This document shows positions 28,751 to 37,841 of a stretch of 40,659 nucleotides of DNA, piece after piece (positions within the stretch are counted from its first letter, which is position 1; each line of letters starts with the position of its first letter). Location of the stretch: assembly GCA_002282715.1 (NCBI GenBank), contig NCKC01000012.1, forward strand, positions 1 through 40,659, read 5' to 3'. Under the pieces are notes generated by a model. The model worked only from the letters and a program-made list of their open reading frames with translations. It ran no database searches and had not been told where the DNA came from. The position numbers were made by a program, and so were the translations under genes. Source of the DNA: Halothiobacillus sp. 15-55-196. Its GTDB lineage: Bacteria > Pseudomonadota > Gammaproteobacteria > Halothiobacillales > Halothiobacillaceae.

Positions 28751-30301
28751 TTATTGAGGCACCTTGGAAACAGAAACAACGGCGGGCTGTGCATAAGCAG
28801 AACGCCGCGCGCTGGGCAGTGATGATTGGGTGGTCAGCGGTGTGGCTGAAATGGCGTCCGGTTCGAGTTGGCCGGTCGTCAATAGTAAGGTGGCACGTTG
28901 CAGGATCAACTCATATTGAGCCTGAACAAATTCTGCACGTGATTTATCCAGCTCCGCTTGCGTTTGCAGCAAGTTGGTCATGGTGGAAATCCCTTGCGCA
29001 TACCGCAATTTTTCAAGGCGTGTGGCTTCTTCGCTCTGGGAAATTGCCAGTTTTTTCAAATCCAGCCGATTTTCAGCCAGCTGGGCAGCACGCCAGGTCT
29101 TACCTACTTGCGACATCAGCGTGTTGATGGCCATTTGCTGTTTCGACCGGGTGGCATTCAACCCGGCGACGGCGCGATCAACTTGACCAGAACGGGCGCC
29201 GAAATCAAGTATCTTCCAATTCAATACAGCGCCAACAGTATAAGAGTCGTTCTTGATTCCAAGATTTTCACTGTTCCAATCCTGTTGCGCCATGAGGTTG
29301 ACGTGCGGCTTGTAGACCGAGCGTGCAGAGGATACCCCTGAACGTGCAGCATCAATTTGTTGATCAATGGCCAGAATCTGCGGATTGTTGCGCAGTGCCA
29401 AATTTCGCGCTTCTTCGAGGGTTCCAGAAAGTTTATTAATGTGAATCAACTCATTGATTTCAAATTGTTGATTACGCGGAACTCCCATGACGATGTGCAA
29501 CCCATCCTTCGCGTCGGCCAATTGATCCAGTGCTTGTTGATGGCGGAGTTGAATATCTCCGAGGTTGACTTCCGATTTGAGTAGATCACTTTTGGAAACC
29601 ACCCCCTGCAGATACATTTTATTGCTCAGATCACGATAGGATTTCGCCGCTTCAACCGCCTGCTGTGTCACTTTTACAAACGCGTGCGCCGCATCAATGC
29701 CCGCGTAGGCGGTGACAACCTGCAAGATAAGCTGCTGTTTCGCCGCCCGATCGCCCGATTGCGCCGCACGCAATAAAGCTTCGGCGCGTGATTTCATCCC
29801 GCTTATTTTGCCGCCGTTATATATCGGAACTGACAGCTTCAGGCTGGTTTGAAAATTATGGTGCCAGCCAGGGTGATTCAGGCTATCGGGTGGATTGCTG
29901 CTTGCGCCGGGCAGATTGCTGAAAGTCGGTCCGGCCTCCTGAAAGAATTGCTGAACGCCAAAATCATTGAATGTGGCCTGACCCTGATTGAGCTTCATAC
30001 CAAATACGTTCAGGGCATTGTTGGAAGCCACACCACCAAATGAGAGATCGAGTTGCGGCAAACGATTCCCGCTGGCTTCCTTAATTGCGCCCTTGGCCTC
30101 ATCAATCATGGCCTGGGATTGCTGCATCATCGGATTCTGGGTCAGCGCATTTTGAATTGCCTGCTGAATACTCAGTCCTTGCGCGTTCTGTGATTTCGCA
30201 TCACCGGCTTGAGTGCCAAGATCAGGCAGCGTTTGGGAGAACCCTGATGATTGCGCGGTGATCAGAATGAATGCTGTTGTTGCCAGAACGGGGGTTTTCA
30301 C
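28751..30301 (-). CDS. TolC-family outer-membrane efflux protein
   Basis: The first gene of the efflux operon encodes the outer-membrane channel. With GTG 30301 it is 516 residues and opens with a classical signal peptide (MKTPVLATTAFILITAQSSGFSQ). Two TolC-type repeats of long coiled-coil helices follow, for example SIQQAIQNALTQNPMMQQSQ near the N-terminus and KLRYAQGISTMTNLLQTQAELD near the C-terminus. The open frame reaches a GTG at 30469 (56 more residues), but that extension has no signal character, and a promoter-like pair at 30340-30367 lies inside it. AGAGG is about ten bases before GTG 30301. A TTG at 30367 with AAAGGTG upstream is a second alternative. The C-terminal tail is Ser/Ala-rich. 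Start confidence is moderate, family is firm. Confidence 0.88.
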   Translation of the reverse strand: MKTPVLATTAFILITAQSSGFSQTLPDLGTQAGDAKSQNAQGLSIQQAIQNALTQNPMMQQSQAMIDEAKGAIKEASGNRLPQLDLSFGGVASNNALNVFGMKLNQGQATFNDFGVQQFFQEAGPTFSNLPGASSNPPDSLNHPGWHHNFQTSLKLSVPIYNGGKISGMKSRAEALLRAAQSGDRAAKQQLILQVVTAYAGIDAAHAFVKVTQQAVEAAKSYRDLSNKMYLQGVVSKSDLLKSEVNLGDIQLRHQQALDQLADAKDGLHIVMGVPRNQQFEINELIHINKLSGTLEEARNLALRNNPQILAIDQQIDAARSGVSSARSVYKPHVNLMAQQDWNSENLGIKNDSYTVGAVLNWKILDFGARSGQVDRAVAGLNATRSKQQMAINTLMSQVGKTWRAAQLAENRLDLKKLAISQSEEATRLEKLRYAQGISTMTNLLQTQAELDKSRAEFVQAQYELILQRATLLLTTGQLEPDAISATPLTTQSSLPSARRSAYAQPAVVSVSKVPQ

Positions 30302-30339
30302 CGTAAACGGACCTCTTTTATATGCGCTCAAAATGGAAT

Positions 30340-30367
30340 TTAATATTTTAAATCTTTGGGTTGCCAA
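30340..30367 (-). promoter_or_regulatory. Probable promoter of the RND efflux operon
   Basis: The -35 is TTGGCA (30362-30367), the spacer is 16 bases, and the -10 is TATTAA (30340-30345) within the A/T-rich TTTAAAATATTAAA. A start near 30333 gives a 30-base leader to GTG 30301, which supports that start codon. Confidence 0.5.
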
Positions 30368-30483
30368 GGATTTTTCACCTTTCGATTCAAAGTCAGCGTG
30401 CTGCGTGAACTGGGCCGCCACAGGATTAATGATTCTACTAAGGTGCCTGATTGTAAATAAATTAAGCACGCATACAAGTTATT

Positions 30484-30501
30484 TATTAGTATTTTCTAAT
30501 A
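30484..30501. promoter_or_regulatory. A/T-rich inverted repeat, operator-like
   Basis: TATTAG-TATTTT-CTAATA is a perfect 6-bp inverted repeat with a six-base spacer, the size of a TetR- or MarR-type site. It lies about 120 bases upstream of the efflux promoter and 130 bases before truA. No regulator gene adjoins the operon. The role is inferred. Confidence 0.3.
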
Positions 30502-30632
30502 TACCATTTGTCTGATGCACAACTATCTGATGTGTATCGAAGTTGCGTTTCATTGAATGCATGCACCAGCGAGGATGCTGATCTTTGGGTAAGATGCGTG
30601 CAATCAAATCCATCCATCTTTGCTGATACAAC

Positions 30633-31448
30633 ATGCGTCGCATCGCGCTCACTCTTGAATACGACGGTTCCAGATATCATGGTTGGCAGCGCCAATCGGA
30701 GGTTGACTCAGTTCAGGCGCGGCTTGAAACCGCGTTGTCTCGCGTGGCCGATTCGCCTGTGGAAGTGGTCTGTGCCGGGCGAACCGATGCGGGTGTGCAT
30801 GCCAGCCATCAGGTTGTTCACTTTGATACCGAGGCGATTCGTTCCGAGCGGGCATGGCTGCTTGGTGTCACCCAGTCTCTGCCGTCTGACATCAGCATCT
30901 TGTCTGCTCGGGTTGTTGATTCTGAGTTTCATGCCCGATTCAGTGCAACCGCACGTAGCTATCGCTACATTATCTTGAATCGAATGACGCGTTCTGCACT
31001 GCAACGCGGGCGGGTCACGTGGTGGCGCGGTTCGCTGGATGAGGGTGCCATGCACGAGGCAGGTCAATATTTACTGGGTGAGCATGATTTCAGTAGTTTT
31101 CGCGCGAAGGATTGTCAATCAATCAGCCCTGTGCGCCATATTGAATCCTTAAGTTTTCGTCGTCAGGGCGAATACGTTTATATGGATATTACAGCCAACG
31201 CCTTCCTGCATCACATGGTGCGCACTATTGTGGGCACGCTGTTGCCGGTGGGGGCAGGGGAGCAGCCTGCCGATTCGCTTCGGGATATTCTTCTGGCCAA
31301 GCATCGTTCGGCCGCGGGTATGACAGCGCCCGCGGATGGACTTTATCTGGTCAATGTTCGTTATCCCGATTCGTTTGGCATCAAGCAAGCCGGGTCAAAA
31401 CCGGTATTTTGGGCCTCTGGCTGCGAAATGCAGTCGGGTTGCTGCTAG
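30633..31448 (+). CDS. truA: tRNA pseudouridine synthase A (positions 38-40)
   Basis: TruA isomerises uridines 38-40 of the anticodon arm. It is 271 residues. The catalytic aspartate is Asp52 in GRTDAGVHASHQV, and the family segments LEYDGSRYHGWQRQ (8-21), ATARSYRYIILNR and NAFLHHMVRTIVGTL are complete. There is no strong Shine-Dalgarno sequence before ATG 30633. It opens the conserved truA-trpF-(trpBA)-accD-folC-SPOR-cvpA-purF block. The C-terminus, after the usual end near NVRYPD, carries about 20 extra residues with three cysteines (ASGCEMQSGCC) that are not typical of the family. Confidence 0.95.
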   Translation: MRRIALTLEYDGSRYHGWQRQSEVDSVQARLETALSRVADSPVEVVCAGRTDAGVHASHQVVHFDTEAIRSERAWLLGVTQSLPSDISILSARVVDSEFHARFSATARSYRYIILNRMTRSALQRGRVTWWRGSLDEGAMHEAGQYLLGEHDFSSFRAKDCQSISPVRHIESLSFRRQGEYVYMDITANAFLHHMVRTIVGTLLPVGAGEQPADSLRDILLAKHRSAAGMTAPADGLYLVNVRYPDSFGIKQAGSKPVFWASGCEMQSGCC

Positions 31449-31488
31449 AATCCTGCCTTTAATTTACGTGTTGAGGATTAATTTCCCC

Positions 31489-32220
31489 ATGGCCCTTAAG
31501 ATGGCCCCATCCATACCGACGGCCCAATCGAGCTCAAGATCAGCTCGCTTTGCAGAGGACGCCTCTTTCGTTCGGCCAGAGCGTACGCGGGTGAAAATTT
31601 GCGGGTTGACCCGGACGGAGGATGTGGATGCGGCCGTTCAGTATGGTGCGGATGCGGTCGGGTTTGTGTTCGTGCCTGCAAGCAAGCGAAATCTCGCGCC
31701 AGAAGCAGCTTTGGCGTTATTCGATCGTGTACCGCCGTTCGTGCAATCGGTAGCACTTTTCCTGGATGCCGACGAGTCGCTGGTCGAGACCGTCATCAGC
31801 AAGCTCTCGCCCGACCTGCTGCAATTCCATGGACATGAAACCGGTGCGTACTGCCGTCAGTTTGGTTGCCCGTACATCAAGGCGCTCGGCACGGATTTGT
31901 TTGTCGATCCATCAAGTGATTTGCTGGGCCATGCATTGGCAGATCACGCGACAGCGCGTGGTTTTCTGCTGGATAGCCATGCCACCGGCGCACTGGGCGG
32001 CACAGGCACGCGTTTCGATTGGCAACATTGGCCGCAAGGCCAATATCCATCGGTACCTTTCATATTGGCAGGTGGGCTTGATGTCACCAACGTAGGCGAA
32101 GCGATCAAGAGCTTGCAGCCTTACGCGGTTGACGTTTCCAGCGGCGTTGAAACGGCGCCCGGAATCAAGTCAGCTAAAAAAATTCAGGAATTTATGAACA
32201 AGGTGAACCCAATTGGATAA
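31489..32220 (+). CDS. trpF: Phosphoribosylanthranilate isomerase
   Basis: TrpF carries out the Amadori rearrangement in tryptophan synthesis. From ATG 31489 it is 243 residues. The (beta-alpha)8 core begins at RVKICGLT with catalytic Cys38, and the general acid Asp162 lies in [15 protein letters not shown] (159-173), with AGGLDVTNV and DVSSGVE as phosphate-binding motifs. About 33 residues precede the core where most TrpF proteins have only a few. They are Ser/Arg-rich ([23 protein letters not shown]) and their role is unknown. The open frame extends upstream into truA, so ATG 31489 was chosen; a GAGG lies 13 bases before it. The gene overlaps trpB by eight bases. Confidence 0.93.
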   Translation: MALKMAPSIPTAQSSSRSARFAEDASFVRPERTRVKICGLTRTEDVDAAVQYGADAVGFVFVPASKRNLAPEAALALFDRVPPFVQSVALFLDADESLVETVISKLSPDLLQFHGHETGAYCRQFGCPYIKALGTDLFVDPSSDLLGHALADHATARGFLLDSHATGALGGTGTRFDWQHWPQGQYPSVPFILAGGLDVTNVGEAIKSLQPYAVDVSSGVETAPGIKSAKKIQEFMNKVNPIG

Positions 32221-33469
32221 CCCCGAAAATCGAAAAATCAACTCAACTATAGCGGCCTTTGATGCAGCCACCTTCAATTTCGCACAATACCCGGATGAGC
32301 ACGGTCGCTTTGGTGAGTTTGGCGGCAAGTACGTCGCGGAAACACTGATGGAAGCGATTGGCGAACTTCAGGATGCGTATGCGACATTTCGCAACGATCC
32401 AGAGTTCATTCGCGAATTTGAAACCGACTTGAGAGATTACGTTGGCCGCCCATCGGCAATGTATTACGCCGCACGCATGAGTGAAGCCTATGGTGCGCAA
32501 ATCTGGTTGAAACGAGAAGACTTGAATCACACCGGTGCGCACAAGATAAACAATGCCATCGGTCAGGCATTGCTCGCCAAACGCTTGGGCAAAACGCGCA
32601 TCATCGCAGAAACCGGAGCCGGTCAGCATGGGGTTGCCACTGCGACAGTGGCTGCACGACTCGGCCTTGAGTGTGTGGTGTATATGGGCGCAGAAGATGT
32701 CGCCCGTCAGCAGCCCAACGTTTTCCGTATGAAATTACTGGGCGCGAAGGTGGTGCCTGTCGAATCAGGCACACGTACACTCAAAGATGCGTTGAACGAA
32801 GCCATGCGTGACTGGGTTACGAATGTCGATAACACGTTCTACATCATCGGCACCGTGGCAGGGCCGCACCCCTACCCGCAGATGGTTCGTGATTTTCAGT
32901 CGGTTATCGGCAAAGAAGCCCGTGCTCAGATGCTTGAGAAAACAGATCGTCTACCGGATGCCGTCGTCGCCTGTGTCGGCGGTGGCTCGAACGCCATCGG
33001 TATCTTCCACGCCTTCCTCAACGATAAGGATGTGGCACTTTATGGTGCGGAAGCGGGAGGTGAGGGCGTAGCAACCGGCCGTCATGCGGCACCGTTGACT
33101 GCAGGGCGCCCCGGTGTGCTGCACGGCAACCGTACCTATCTCATGGAAGACGAGAATGGCCAAATCATCGGTACACACTCCATTTCTGCAGGCCTGGATT
33201 ATCCGGGCGTGGGGCCGGAACACAGCTGGCTCAAGGATCTTGGGCGTGTAACTTATGATGCGATCACAGACGCCGAAGCCATGAGCGCGTTCCATGATGT
33301 CATGCGTTATGAGGGGATCATTCCAGCGTTAGAATCTGCACATGCCTTCGCCTATGCCAAAAAACTTGCCCCTCAATACGGTAAGGACAAAATCATTCTG
33401 GTGAATTTGTCCGGTCGTGGTGACAAAGACATCAATACCGTGGCCAAGATGGAAGGGATCAACCTATGA
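32213..33469 (+). CDS. trpB: Tryptophan synthase beta chain
   Basis: TrpB condenses indole with serine using PLP. It is 418 residues. The PLP lysine is Lys111 in [10 protein letters not shown], and the phosphate loop is GGGSNAIG. Start TTG 32213 is supported by a strong AAGGTG seven bases upstream (32200-32205). The first in-frame ATG lies inside the conserved core, so a non-ATG start is certain unless the sequence is wrong. The N-terminal ~25 residues before [16 protein letters not shown] are a short extension. The start lies within the end of trpF, and the gene overlaps trpA as ATGA, giving an efficiently coupled trpF-trpB-trpA set. The alpha partner is next. Confidence 0.96.
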   Translation: MDNPENRKINSTIAAFDAATFNFAQYPDEHGRFGEFGGKYVAETLMEAIGELQDAYATFRNDPEFIREFETDLRDYVGRPSAMYYAARMSEAYGAQIWLKREDLNHTGAHKINNAIGQALLAKRLGKTRIIAETGAGQHGVATATVAARLGLECVVYMGAEDVARQQPNVFRMKLLGAKVVPVESGTRTLKDALNEAMRDWVTNVDNTFYIIGTVAGPHPYPQMVRDFQSVIGKEARAQMLEKTDRLPDAVVACVGGGSNAIGIFHAFLNDKDVALYGAEAGGEGVATGRHAAPLTAGRPGVLHGNRTYLMEDENGQIIGTHSISAGLDYPGVGPEHSWLKDLGRVTYDAITDAEAMSAFHDVMRYEGIIPALESAHAFAYAKKLAPQYGKDKIILVNLSGRGDKDINTVAKMEGINL

Positions 33470-34296
33470 GCCGTATCAGTCCGTTATTCGAACAACTGCG
33501 GCAGCAAAACCGTACCGCTCTGATCCCGTACATCACTGCGGGAGATCCCCATCCTGATGCCACGGTCGGTATCATGCATGCCTTGGTCGAAGGCGGAGCT
33601 GACATGATCGAGCTCGGTGTTCCTTTTTCCGACCCGATGGCCGATGGCCCGGTCATTGCCTCAGCGCACGAGCGCGCGCTGGCGCACCATGTCGGTTTGA
33701 TCCATGTTCTTGATATGGTCAAATCATTCCGCGAGACCAATCTAAAGACACCGGTCATTCTGATGGGCTATCAGAATCCGATTGAAGCCATGGGCATAGA
33801 TCGTTTTGCCGAACTGGCACAAGCGGCGGGGCTCGATGGCGTGTTGACAGTCGATTTGCCTCCAGAGGAAGCTGAGCCCGCTTCCAGGGCCTATCGTGCC
33901 GTTGGCATCGATCCCATTTTCTTGATTGCACCGACGACCCATGCCGAACGCGTGCGTCACATCGCGAAAGTGGCCAGTGGCTTTATTTATTATGTTTCAC
34001 TCAAAGGTGTAACAGGCGCGGCCAACCTGGATACCGATGCCTTGGCCGGTCGATTGCAGGAAATCCGCAGCGACTGCGGCCTTCCTGTTGGCGTTGGGTT
34101 TGGCATCAGAAATGCAGAAACGGCTGCCGCTGTCGGCAAAGTGGCCGATGCCGTGATTATTGGCAGTGCGTTGGTGCAATTGATCGCTGATTCTGCAGCC
34201 GGTGCCAACACGGACAATTGGGCCGCACTACGCCAGAAACTCCAGGACTTCATGGCGCAGATCCGGGTTGCGCTTGATCAAAAAACCCAAAATTAA
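33466..34296 (+). CDS. trpA: Tryptophan synthase alpha chain
   Basis: TrpA cleaves indole-3-glycerol phosphate and channels indole to TrpB. It is 276 residues. Catalytic Glu49 ([15 protein letters not shown]) and Asp60 have the same numbers as in E. coli. Phosphate-binding segments GVGFGIRN and AVIIGSALV are present in the C-terminal half. It overlaps trpB by four bases, which favours balanced alpha2beta2 assembly. A 39-base gap leads to accD. No trp attenuator or leader peptide is visible upstream of trpF, so any attenuation control would have to act elsewhere; trpE, trpD and trpC are not in the window. Confidence 0.96.
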   Translation: MSRISPLFEQLRQQNRTALIPYITAGDPHPDATVGIMHALVEGGADMIELGVPFSDPMADGPVIASAHERALAHHVGLIHVLDMVKSFRETNLKTPVILMGYQNPIEAMGIDRFAELAQAAGLDGVLTVDLPPEEAEPASRAYRAVGIDPIFLIAPTTHAERVRHIAKVASGFIYYVSLKGVTGAANLDTDALAGRLQEIRSDCGLPVGVGFGIRNAETAAAVGKVADAVIIGSALVQLIADSAAGANTDNWAALRQKLQDFMAQIRVALDQKTQN

Positions 34297-34335
34297 CAAT
34301 AGTTTGGTGAATGGACAGAACTTGAGGCAAAGACT

Positions 34336-35208
34336 ATGAGCTGGCTGGAAAAATTATTGCCATCACGTATTCGTATCCAAAGCGCAGAAAAACGCGGTGT
34401 ACCGGAAGGACTATGGATCAAGTGCGAAGGCTGTGATGCCGTGCTGTACCGCGATGAACTCAAGCGGAATCAGCAGGTATGCCCGAAGTGCGAACATCAT
34501 ATGCGGATTCCCATGCGGGAACGTCTGGATCATTTTCTGGACGAAGCGGGACGAGAAGAACTGTTCGCCAATATCTCTCCTGTGGATATGCTCAAATTCC
34601 GTGATCAGAAAAAATATCGTGACCGTATCTCTGCCAGCCAGAAAGCGACAGGAGACCAGGACGCGCTGATTGTGATGCGTGGCCGCCTGAATGAATTGCC
34701 CGTTGTTGTGGCCGGGTTCAATTTCGCCTTTATGGGTGGATCGATGGGTTCTGTGGTTGGCGAAAAATTCGTCCGGGCTGTTCAGACTGCAATCGATCAA
34801 AAGATTGCGCTTGTGTGCTTTACCGCCTCCGGTGGCGCACGAATGCAGGAAGCGCTGTTTTCATTGATGCAGATGGCAAAAACTTCGGCAGCACTGACCC
34901 GGCTCAGCAAGGAAGGTTTACCCTATATCGTGGTATTGACCGATCCGACCATGGGGGGTGTTTCCGCATCGCTTGCGATGCTGGGTGATATTCAGATCGC
35001 CGAACCGAACGCACTGATTGGTTTTGCAGGACCACGGGTTATTGCGCAAACCGTGCGCGAAAAGTTGCCCGACGGTTTCCAGCGCAGCGAGTTCCTGCTA
35101 GCACACGGTGCGATCGACCTGATCGTTCCAAGACAGCAGCTCAAGGAAAAAATCGCTGATCTGATCGCGATCATTCAGCATCGCGACGCGCCAGTCGCCA
35201 AAGCCTGA
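34336..35208 (+). CDS. accD: Acetyl-CoA carboxylase carboxyltransferase subunit beta
   Basis: AccD with AccA transfers CO2 from biotin to acetyl-CoA, the committed step of fatty acid synthesis. It is 290 residues. The N-terminal zinc ribbon has Cys30, Cys33, Cys49 and Cys52 ([10 protein letters not shown] and VCPKCEHH). The crotonase-type domain includes [13 protein letters not shown] and [15 protein letters not shown] precedes the ATG. folC starts 12 bases after the stop, an arrangement shared with E. coli (accD-folC-dedD-cvpA-purF). In E. coli AccD can bind its own mRNA through this zinc finger; that is known for the family and not shown here. Confidence 0.96.
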   Translation: MSWLEKLLPSRIRIQSAEKRGVPEGLWIKCEGCDAVLYRDELKRNQQVCPKCEHHMRIPMRERLDHFLDEAGREELFANISPVDMLKFRDQKKYRDRISASQKATGDQDALIVMRGRLNELPVVVAGFNFAFMGGSMGSVVGEKFVRAVQTAIDQKIALVCFTASGGARMQEALFSLMQMAKTSAALTRLSKEGLPYIVVLTDPTMGGVSASLAMLGDIQIAEPNALIGFAGPRVIAQTVREKLPDGFQRSEFLLAHGAIDLIVPRQQLKEKIADLIAIIQHRDAPVAKA

Positions 35209-35219
35209 CGCCGTTATCT

Positions 35220-36509
35220 GTGCGTCACACACCCGCCGAACAGGCACCTTTGCCCGAGTGGTTATCTTGGCTTGAAGCCAGAAATCCTGCGCGGATCGAC
35301 CTTGGGCTTGATCGAGTCGCCCAAGTCTGGCGAAAACTCAAACAGGCAGGTAATCTGGTTGTGCCGAAGGTGATAACCGTCGCCGGCACGAATGGCAAGG
35401 GTTCTTCCGTTGCCCTGCTCGAAGCCATTTTACTGGCGGAAGGCTATCGCGTGGGCGCGTACACATCCCCGCATATCGAGCGCTTCAACGAGCGCATCCG
35501 TCTCATGGGCGCAGACATAACAGACCATCAACTGGTTGACGCCATGCACCAGCTCGCAGCCACGGCGGGTTCCGAGGCGCTTACCTACTACGAGTGGGCC
35601 ACGCTGGCCGCTTTCCTTGCGTTCTGCTCTGCAAATCTGGATATATGGATACTGGAGGTTGGACTGGGCGGGCGTTTGGATGCGGTCAATATTCTGGATG
35701 CCGATCTTGCTTTGATTACAAACATCGGGCTCGATCACCAGGCTTATCTGGGCGATACACGCGCTCAAATCGGGTATGAGAAAGCAGGGGTCCTGCGTAA
35801 GGGGCAGCCGGCTGTCTATGCCGATCCCGACCCGATTGAGTCCGTGATCAAACATGCGAATGCGATCGGTTGTCCCCTGTTTGTACGCGGAAGGGACTTC
35901 ATGGTCGAAGCTGATGCCACAGGTTGGCGGCTAGGGCAGGCTGATCAATCTTCTTTCTGGCCACTACCGGGCATGTTCGGTCGCACTCAGGTCGATAATG
36001 CAGCGGGCGTTGTTGCCTTGCTGCAACACCCGAGAAGCCCGCTTTGCATTGGTATTTCCTCGATTGAGGCCGGGATCAGATCAGCCAAGAACACAGGACG
36101 GTTTGAGATATGGTTGCATGAGGGACGTCAGGTCATACTTGATGTGGCGCACAATCTGGAGTCTGTCAGAGTGTTGCTCGATAACCTGCATATATTGGCC
36201 ACACCATCCAGACGGCTTGCCGTATTTGGCGCGCTTGACGATAAACCGATTGAAGCAATGATCTCACTGTGTCGTCCGAATTTTGATGAATGGTATCTGG
36301 GTCAGCTCGACTCAGTTCGCAGTGCATCAATTGCTCGGCTGTCATCGGCACTTGATCGCCCCCAAATCCGTGAAACGAGTATCACAAGTGCGTATAATGC
36401 CGCTTTCGCTCACAGTGCGGTCGGCGATCAGCTCATCGCTTTCGGTTCCTTTTATACCGTAAGCGCCATAAGACACGTTTTGAGTCAATCAGGTGCGCAT
36501 CTTGTCTGA
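35220..36509 (+). CDS. folC: Folylpolyglutamate/dihydrofolate synthase
   Basis: Bifunctional FolC joins glutamate to dihydropteroate and lengthens the folate tail. It is 429 residues. The ATP loop is VAGTNGKGSS (54-63), followed by YTSPHIERFNERIR and the family motif TYYEWATLAAF. The Mur-ligase-like C-terminal domain includes LDVAHNLES. The start is GTG 35220, as no better ATG precedes the conserved WLSWLEARNPARIDLGLDRV segment, and no Shine-Dalgarno sequence is evident, so coupling to accD may matter. The SPOR gene begins inside its end. Folate made here also supports purine synthesis, which PurF further down initiates. Confidence 0.93.
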   Translation: MRHTPAEQAPLPEWLSWLEARNPARIDLGLDRVAQVWRKLKQAGNLVVPKVITVAGTNGKGSSVALLEAILLAEGYRVGAYTSPHIERFNERIRLMGADITDHQLVDAMHQLAATAGSEALTYYEWATLAAFLAFCSANLDIWILEVGLGGRLDAVNILDADLALITNIGLDHQAYLGDTRAQIGYEKAGVLRKGQPAVYADPDPIESVIKHANAIGCPLFVRGRDFMVEADATGWRLGQADQSSFWPLPGMFGRTQVDNAAGVVALLQHPRSPLCIGISSIEAGIRSAKNTGRFEIWLHEGRQVILDVAHNLESVRVLLDNLHILATPSRRLAVFGALDDKPIEAMISLCRPNFDEWYLGQLDSVRSASIARLSSALDRPQIRETSITSAYNAAFAHSAVGDQLIAFGSFYTVSAIRHVLSQSGAHLV

Positions 36510-37251
36510 ACATGAACAACAGCCCAAACCCACAAATCGACTCAGGCAGCGGCTTGTTGGCGGTTTGGTCGTTTTGGCGTTGGCTGTATTGCTCCTTCCC
36601 TTGTGGCTTGATAATGGCGGGCTGAAAACACCAGGGGTTCAGCCCGTTCCGAAGGCGCCCTCAATTACTCAACCTGCCGAAATTACCATTCCCACACCCC
36701 CAACCGCCGAGCAACAGATTCTGGAAAATCCTCCAGCCTCGACTGTCCCTGCAACTGAACCAAAGCCAACGGATGAGATGGTATCCTCAGATGAAACTCA
36801 GCTGGCCAGCGGTTCGGTATCTTCATCCGAATCAACCGCTCCTAGCTCAACAACTCAGACACCAGCACCATCTGTTCAGAGCGAATCGGTTAAAAAGCCT
36901 GCTCCTGTAGCCCCGGCTGCGCCGGCTACACCTGTTGCTAAAACGCCAGCGCCGAGTACCGAAAAGGCCGACGATACCAAACCTATTCAAGTGACAAGCC
37001 CTGCACCGGTTTCCGATAATCAATTGTGGGTCGTTCAATTGGGTAGTTTCTCTGACGAGCTCAATGCAAAGGGCTTGGCGCGATCAGTTTCTGAGGCGGG
37101 CTTTAAAGTTGAAATTACCCCGCTTTTTGCCAAAAAGGGCACGGTATGGCGGGTGCGGGTTGGGCCATACACAAACCGTGAGATGGCGATGAAGGCAACC
37201 ACAAAGCTCCGTGAAAAACTTGGCCGTGATGGCTTGGTCATGCCGAAGTAG
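36493..37251 (+). CDS. SPOR-domain membrane protein (DedD-like)
   Basis: A 252-residue bitopic protein with a short cytoplasmic N-terminus, one membrane helix at 21-38 (LVGGLVVLALAVLLLPLW), a Pro/Ser/Thr/Ala-rich periplasmic linker (about 45-172) and a C-terminal SPOR domain (about 175-252, LWVVQLGSFSDELNAKGLA and WRVRVGPYTNREMA). SPOR domains bind denuded septal glycan, so it is likely a division protein equivalent to DedD. It occupies the dedD position between folC and cvpA. GTG 36493 gives the longest frame. TTG 36502, with AGGTG six bases before it, is an alternative start giving MSEHEQQPKP. The first 17 bases overlap folC. Confidence 0.85.
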   Translation: MRILSEHEQQPKPTNRLRQRLVGGLVVLALAVLLLPLWLDNGGLKTPGVQPVPKAPSITQPAEITIPTPPTAEQQILENPPASTVPATEPKPTDEMVSSDETQLASGSVSSSESTAPSSTTQTPAPSVQSESVKKPAPVAPAAPATPVAKTPAPSTEKADDTKPIQVTSPAPVSDNQLWVVQLGSFSDELNAKGLARSVSEAGFKVEITPLFAKKGTVWRVRVGPYTNREMAMKATTKLREKLGRDGLVMPK

Positions 37252-37294
37252 ATTGTGGTTTTTCGACCTGATTTTCTGGATGAATAGGTAATTT

Positions 37295-37783
37295 ATGGTT
37301 GTTCTTGATTGGGTCATCGTTGCCGTCGTACTGGTTTCCACCCTGATTTCTCTGGTGCGTGGTTTCGTCAAGGAAGTTCTTTCCCTGTTGACTTGGATTG
37401 CGGCTTTCGGTGTCGCACTTGGGTTTTCTCAACCTGCTTCTGCCTATATTCCGCAGGCAGTGGATATTCCTTCCGCCCGAGTGGCACTTGCCTTCCTTGC
37501 CTTGTTCGTTCTGGTGCTGATTATTGGCGGAATCATTAACTGGGCGGTTTCTACCGCCGTCAATAAAACGGGATTAAGTGGCACGGATCGCTCTGTCGGT
37601 ATGGTTTTTGGATTGGCTCGGGGTGTTTTCATCATTGCCATCCTGGTGTTGCTCGCGCATTTGACCGCCATGCCGAAGGAGAGTTGGTGGCAGTCTTCAG
37701 TGCTTGTTCCACAATTCCAGATCGTATCTGACTGGATTCTGGCCTTGCTTCCTGCCGACATTGCACAACATTTTCAGTCGTAA
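37295..37783 (+). CDS. cvpA: CvpA-family membrane protein
   Basis: The 162-residue hydrophobic protein has four membrane segments (about 3-20, 30-50, 65-88, 105-122), the CvpA fold. In E. coli cvpA is required for colicin V production and export and affects envelope integrity; its biochemical role is unclear. The conserved opening LDWVIVAVVLVSTLISLVRGFVKE and the segment GLSGTDRSVGMVFGLARG are clear family hallmarks. It precedes purF by 58 bases, the usual cvpA-purF pair. The gap has a weak stem GCGT-CTTG-ACGC followed by TAAATTTTT, too short to call a terminator. Confidence 0.92.
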   Translation: MVVLDWVIVAVVLVSTLISLVRGFVKEVLSLLTWIAAFGVALGFSQPASAYIPQAVDIPSARVALAFLALFVLVLIIGGIINWAVSTAVNKTGLSGTDRSVGMVFGLARGVFIIAILVLLAHLTAMPKESWWQSSVLVPQFQIVSDWILALLPADIAQHFQS

Positions 37784-37841
37784 CGCATTGATTTAAATAG
37801 TGCGTCTTGACGCTAAATTTTTCTATCGGGGTTGATCATTC

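Larger units (their letters stand above)
30302..30632. other. 331-base divergent gap, tolC-like/truA
   Basis: This holds the probable efflux-operon promoter (30340-30367), an A/T-rich inverted repeat (30484-30501), a near-palindrome GATGCACA/TGTGTATC (30514-30538), and a repeated TCTGATG (30511, 30526). A TAAGAT near 30592 may belong to a truA promoter, but no -35 matches it. No gene is seen. Confidence 0.5.

Noticed and set aside
37800..37830. Stem GCGT-CTTG-ACGC followed by TAAATTTTT between cvpA and purF as a terminator
   Set aside because: A four-pair stem is too weak, and cvpA-purF are usually cotranscribed.
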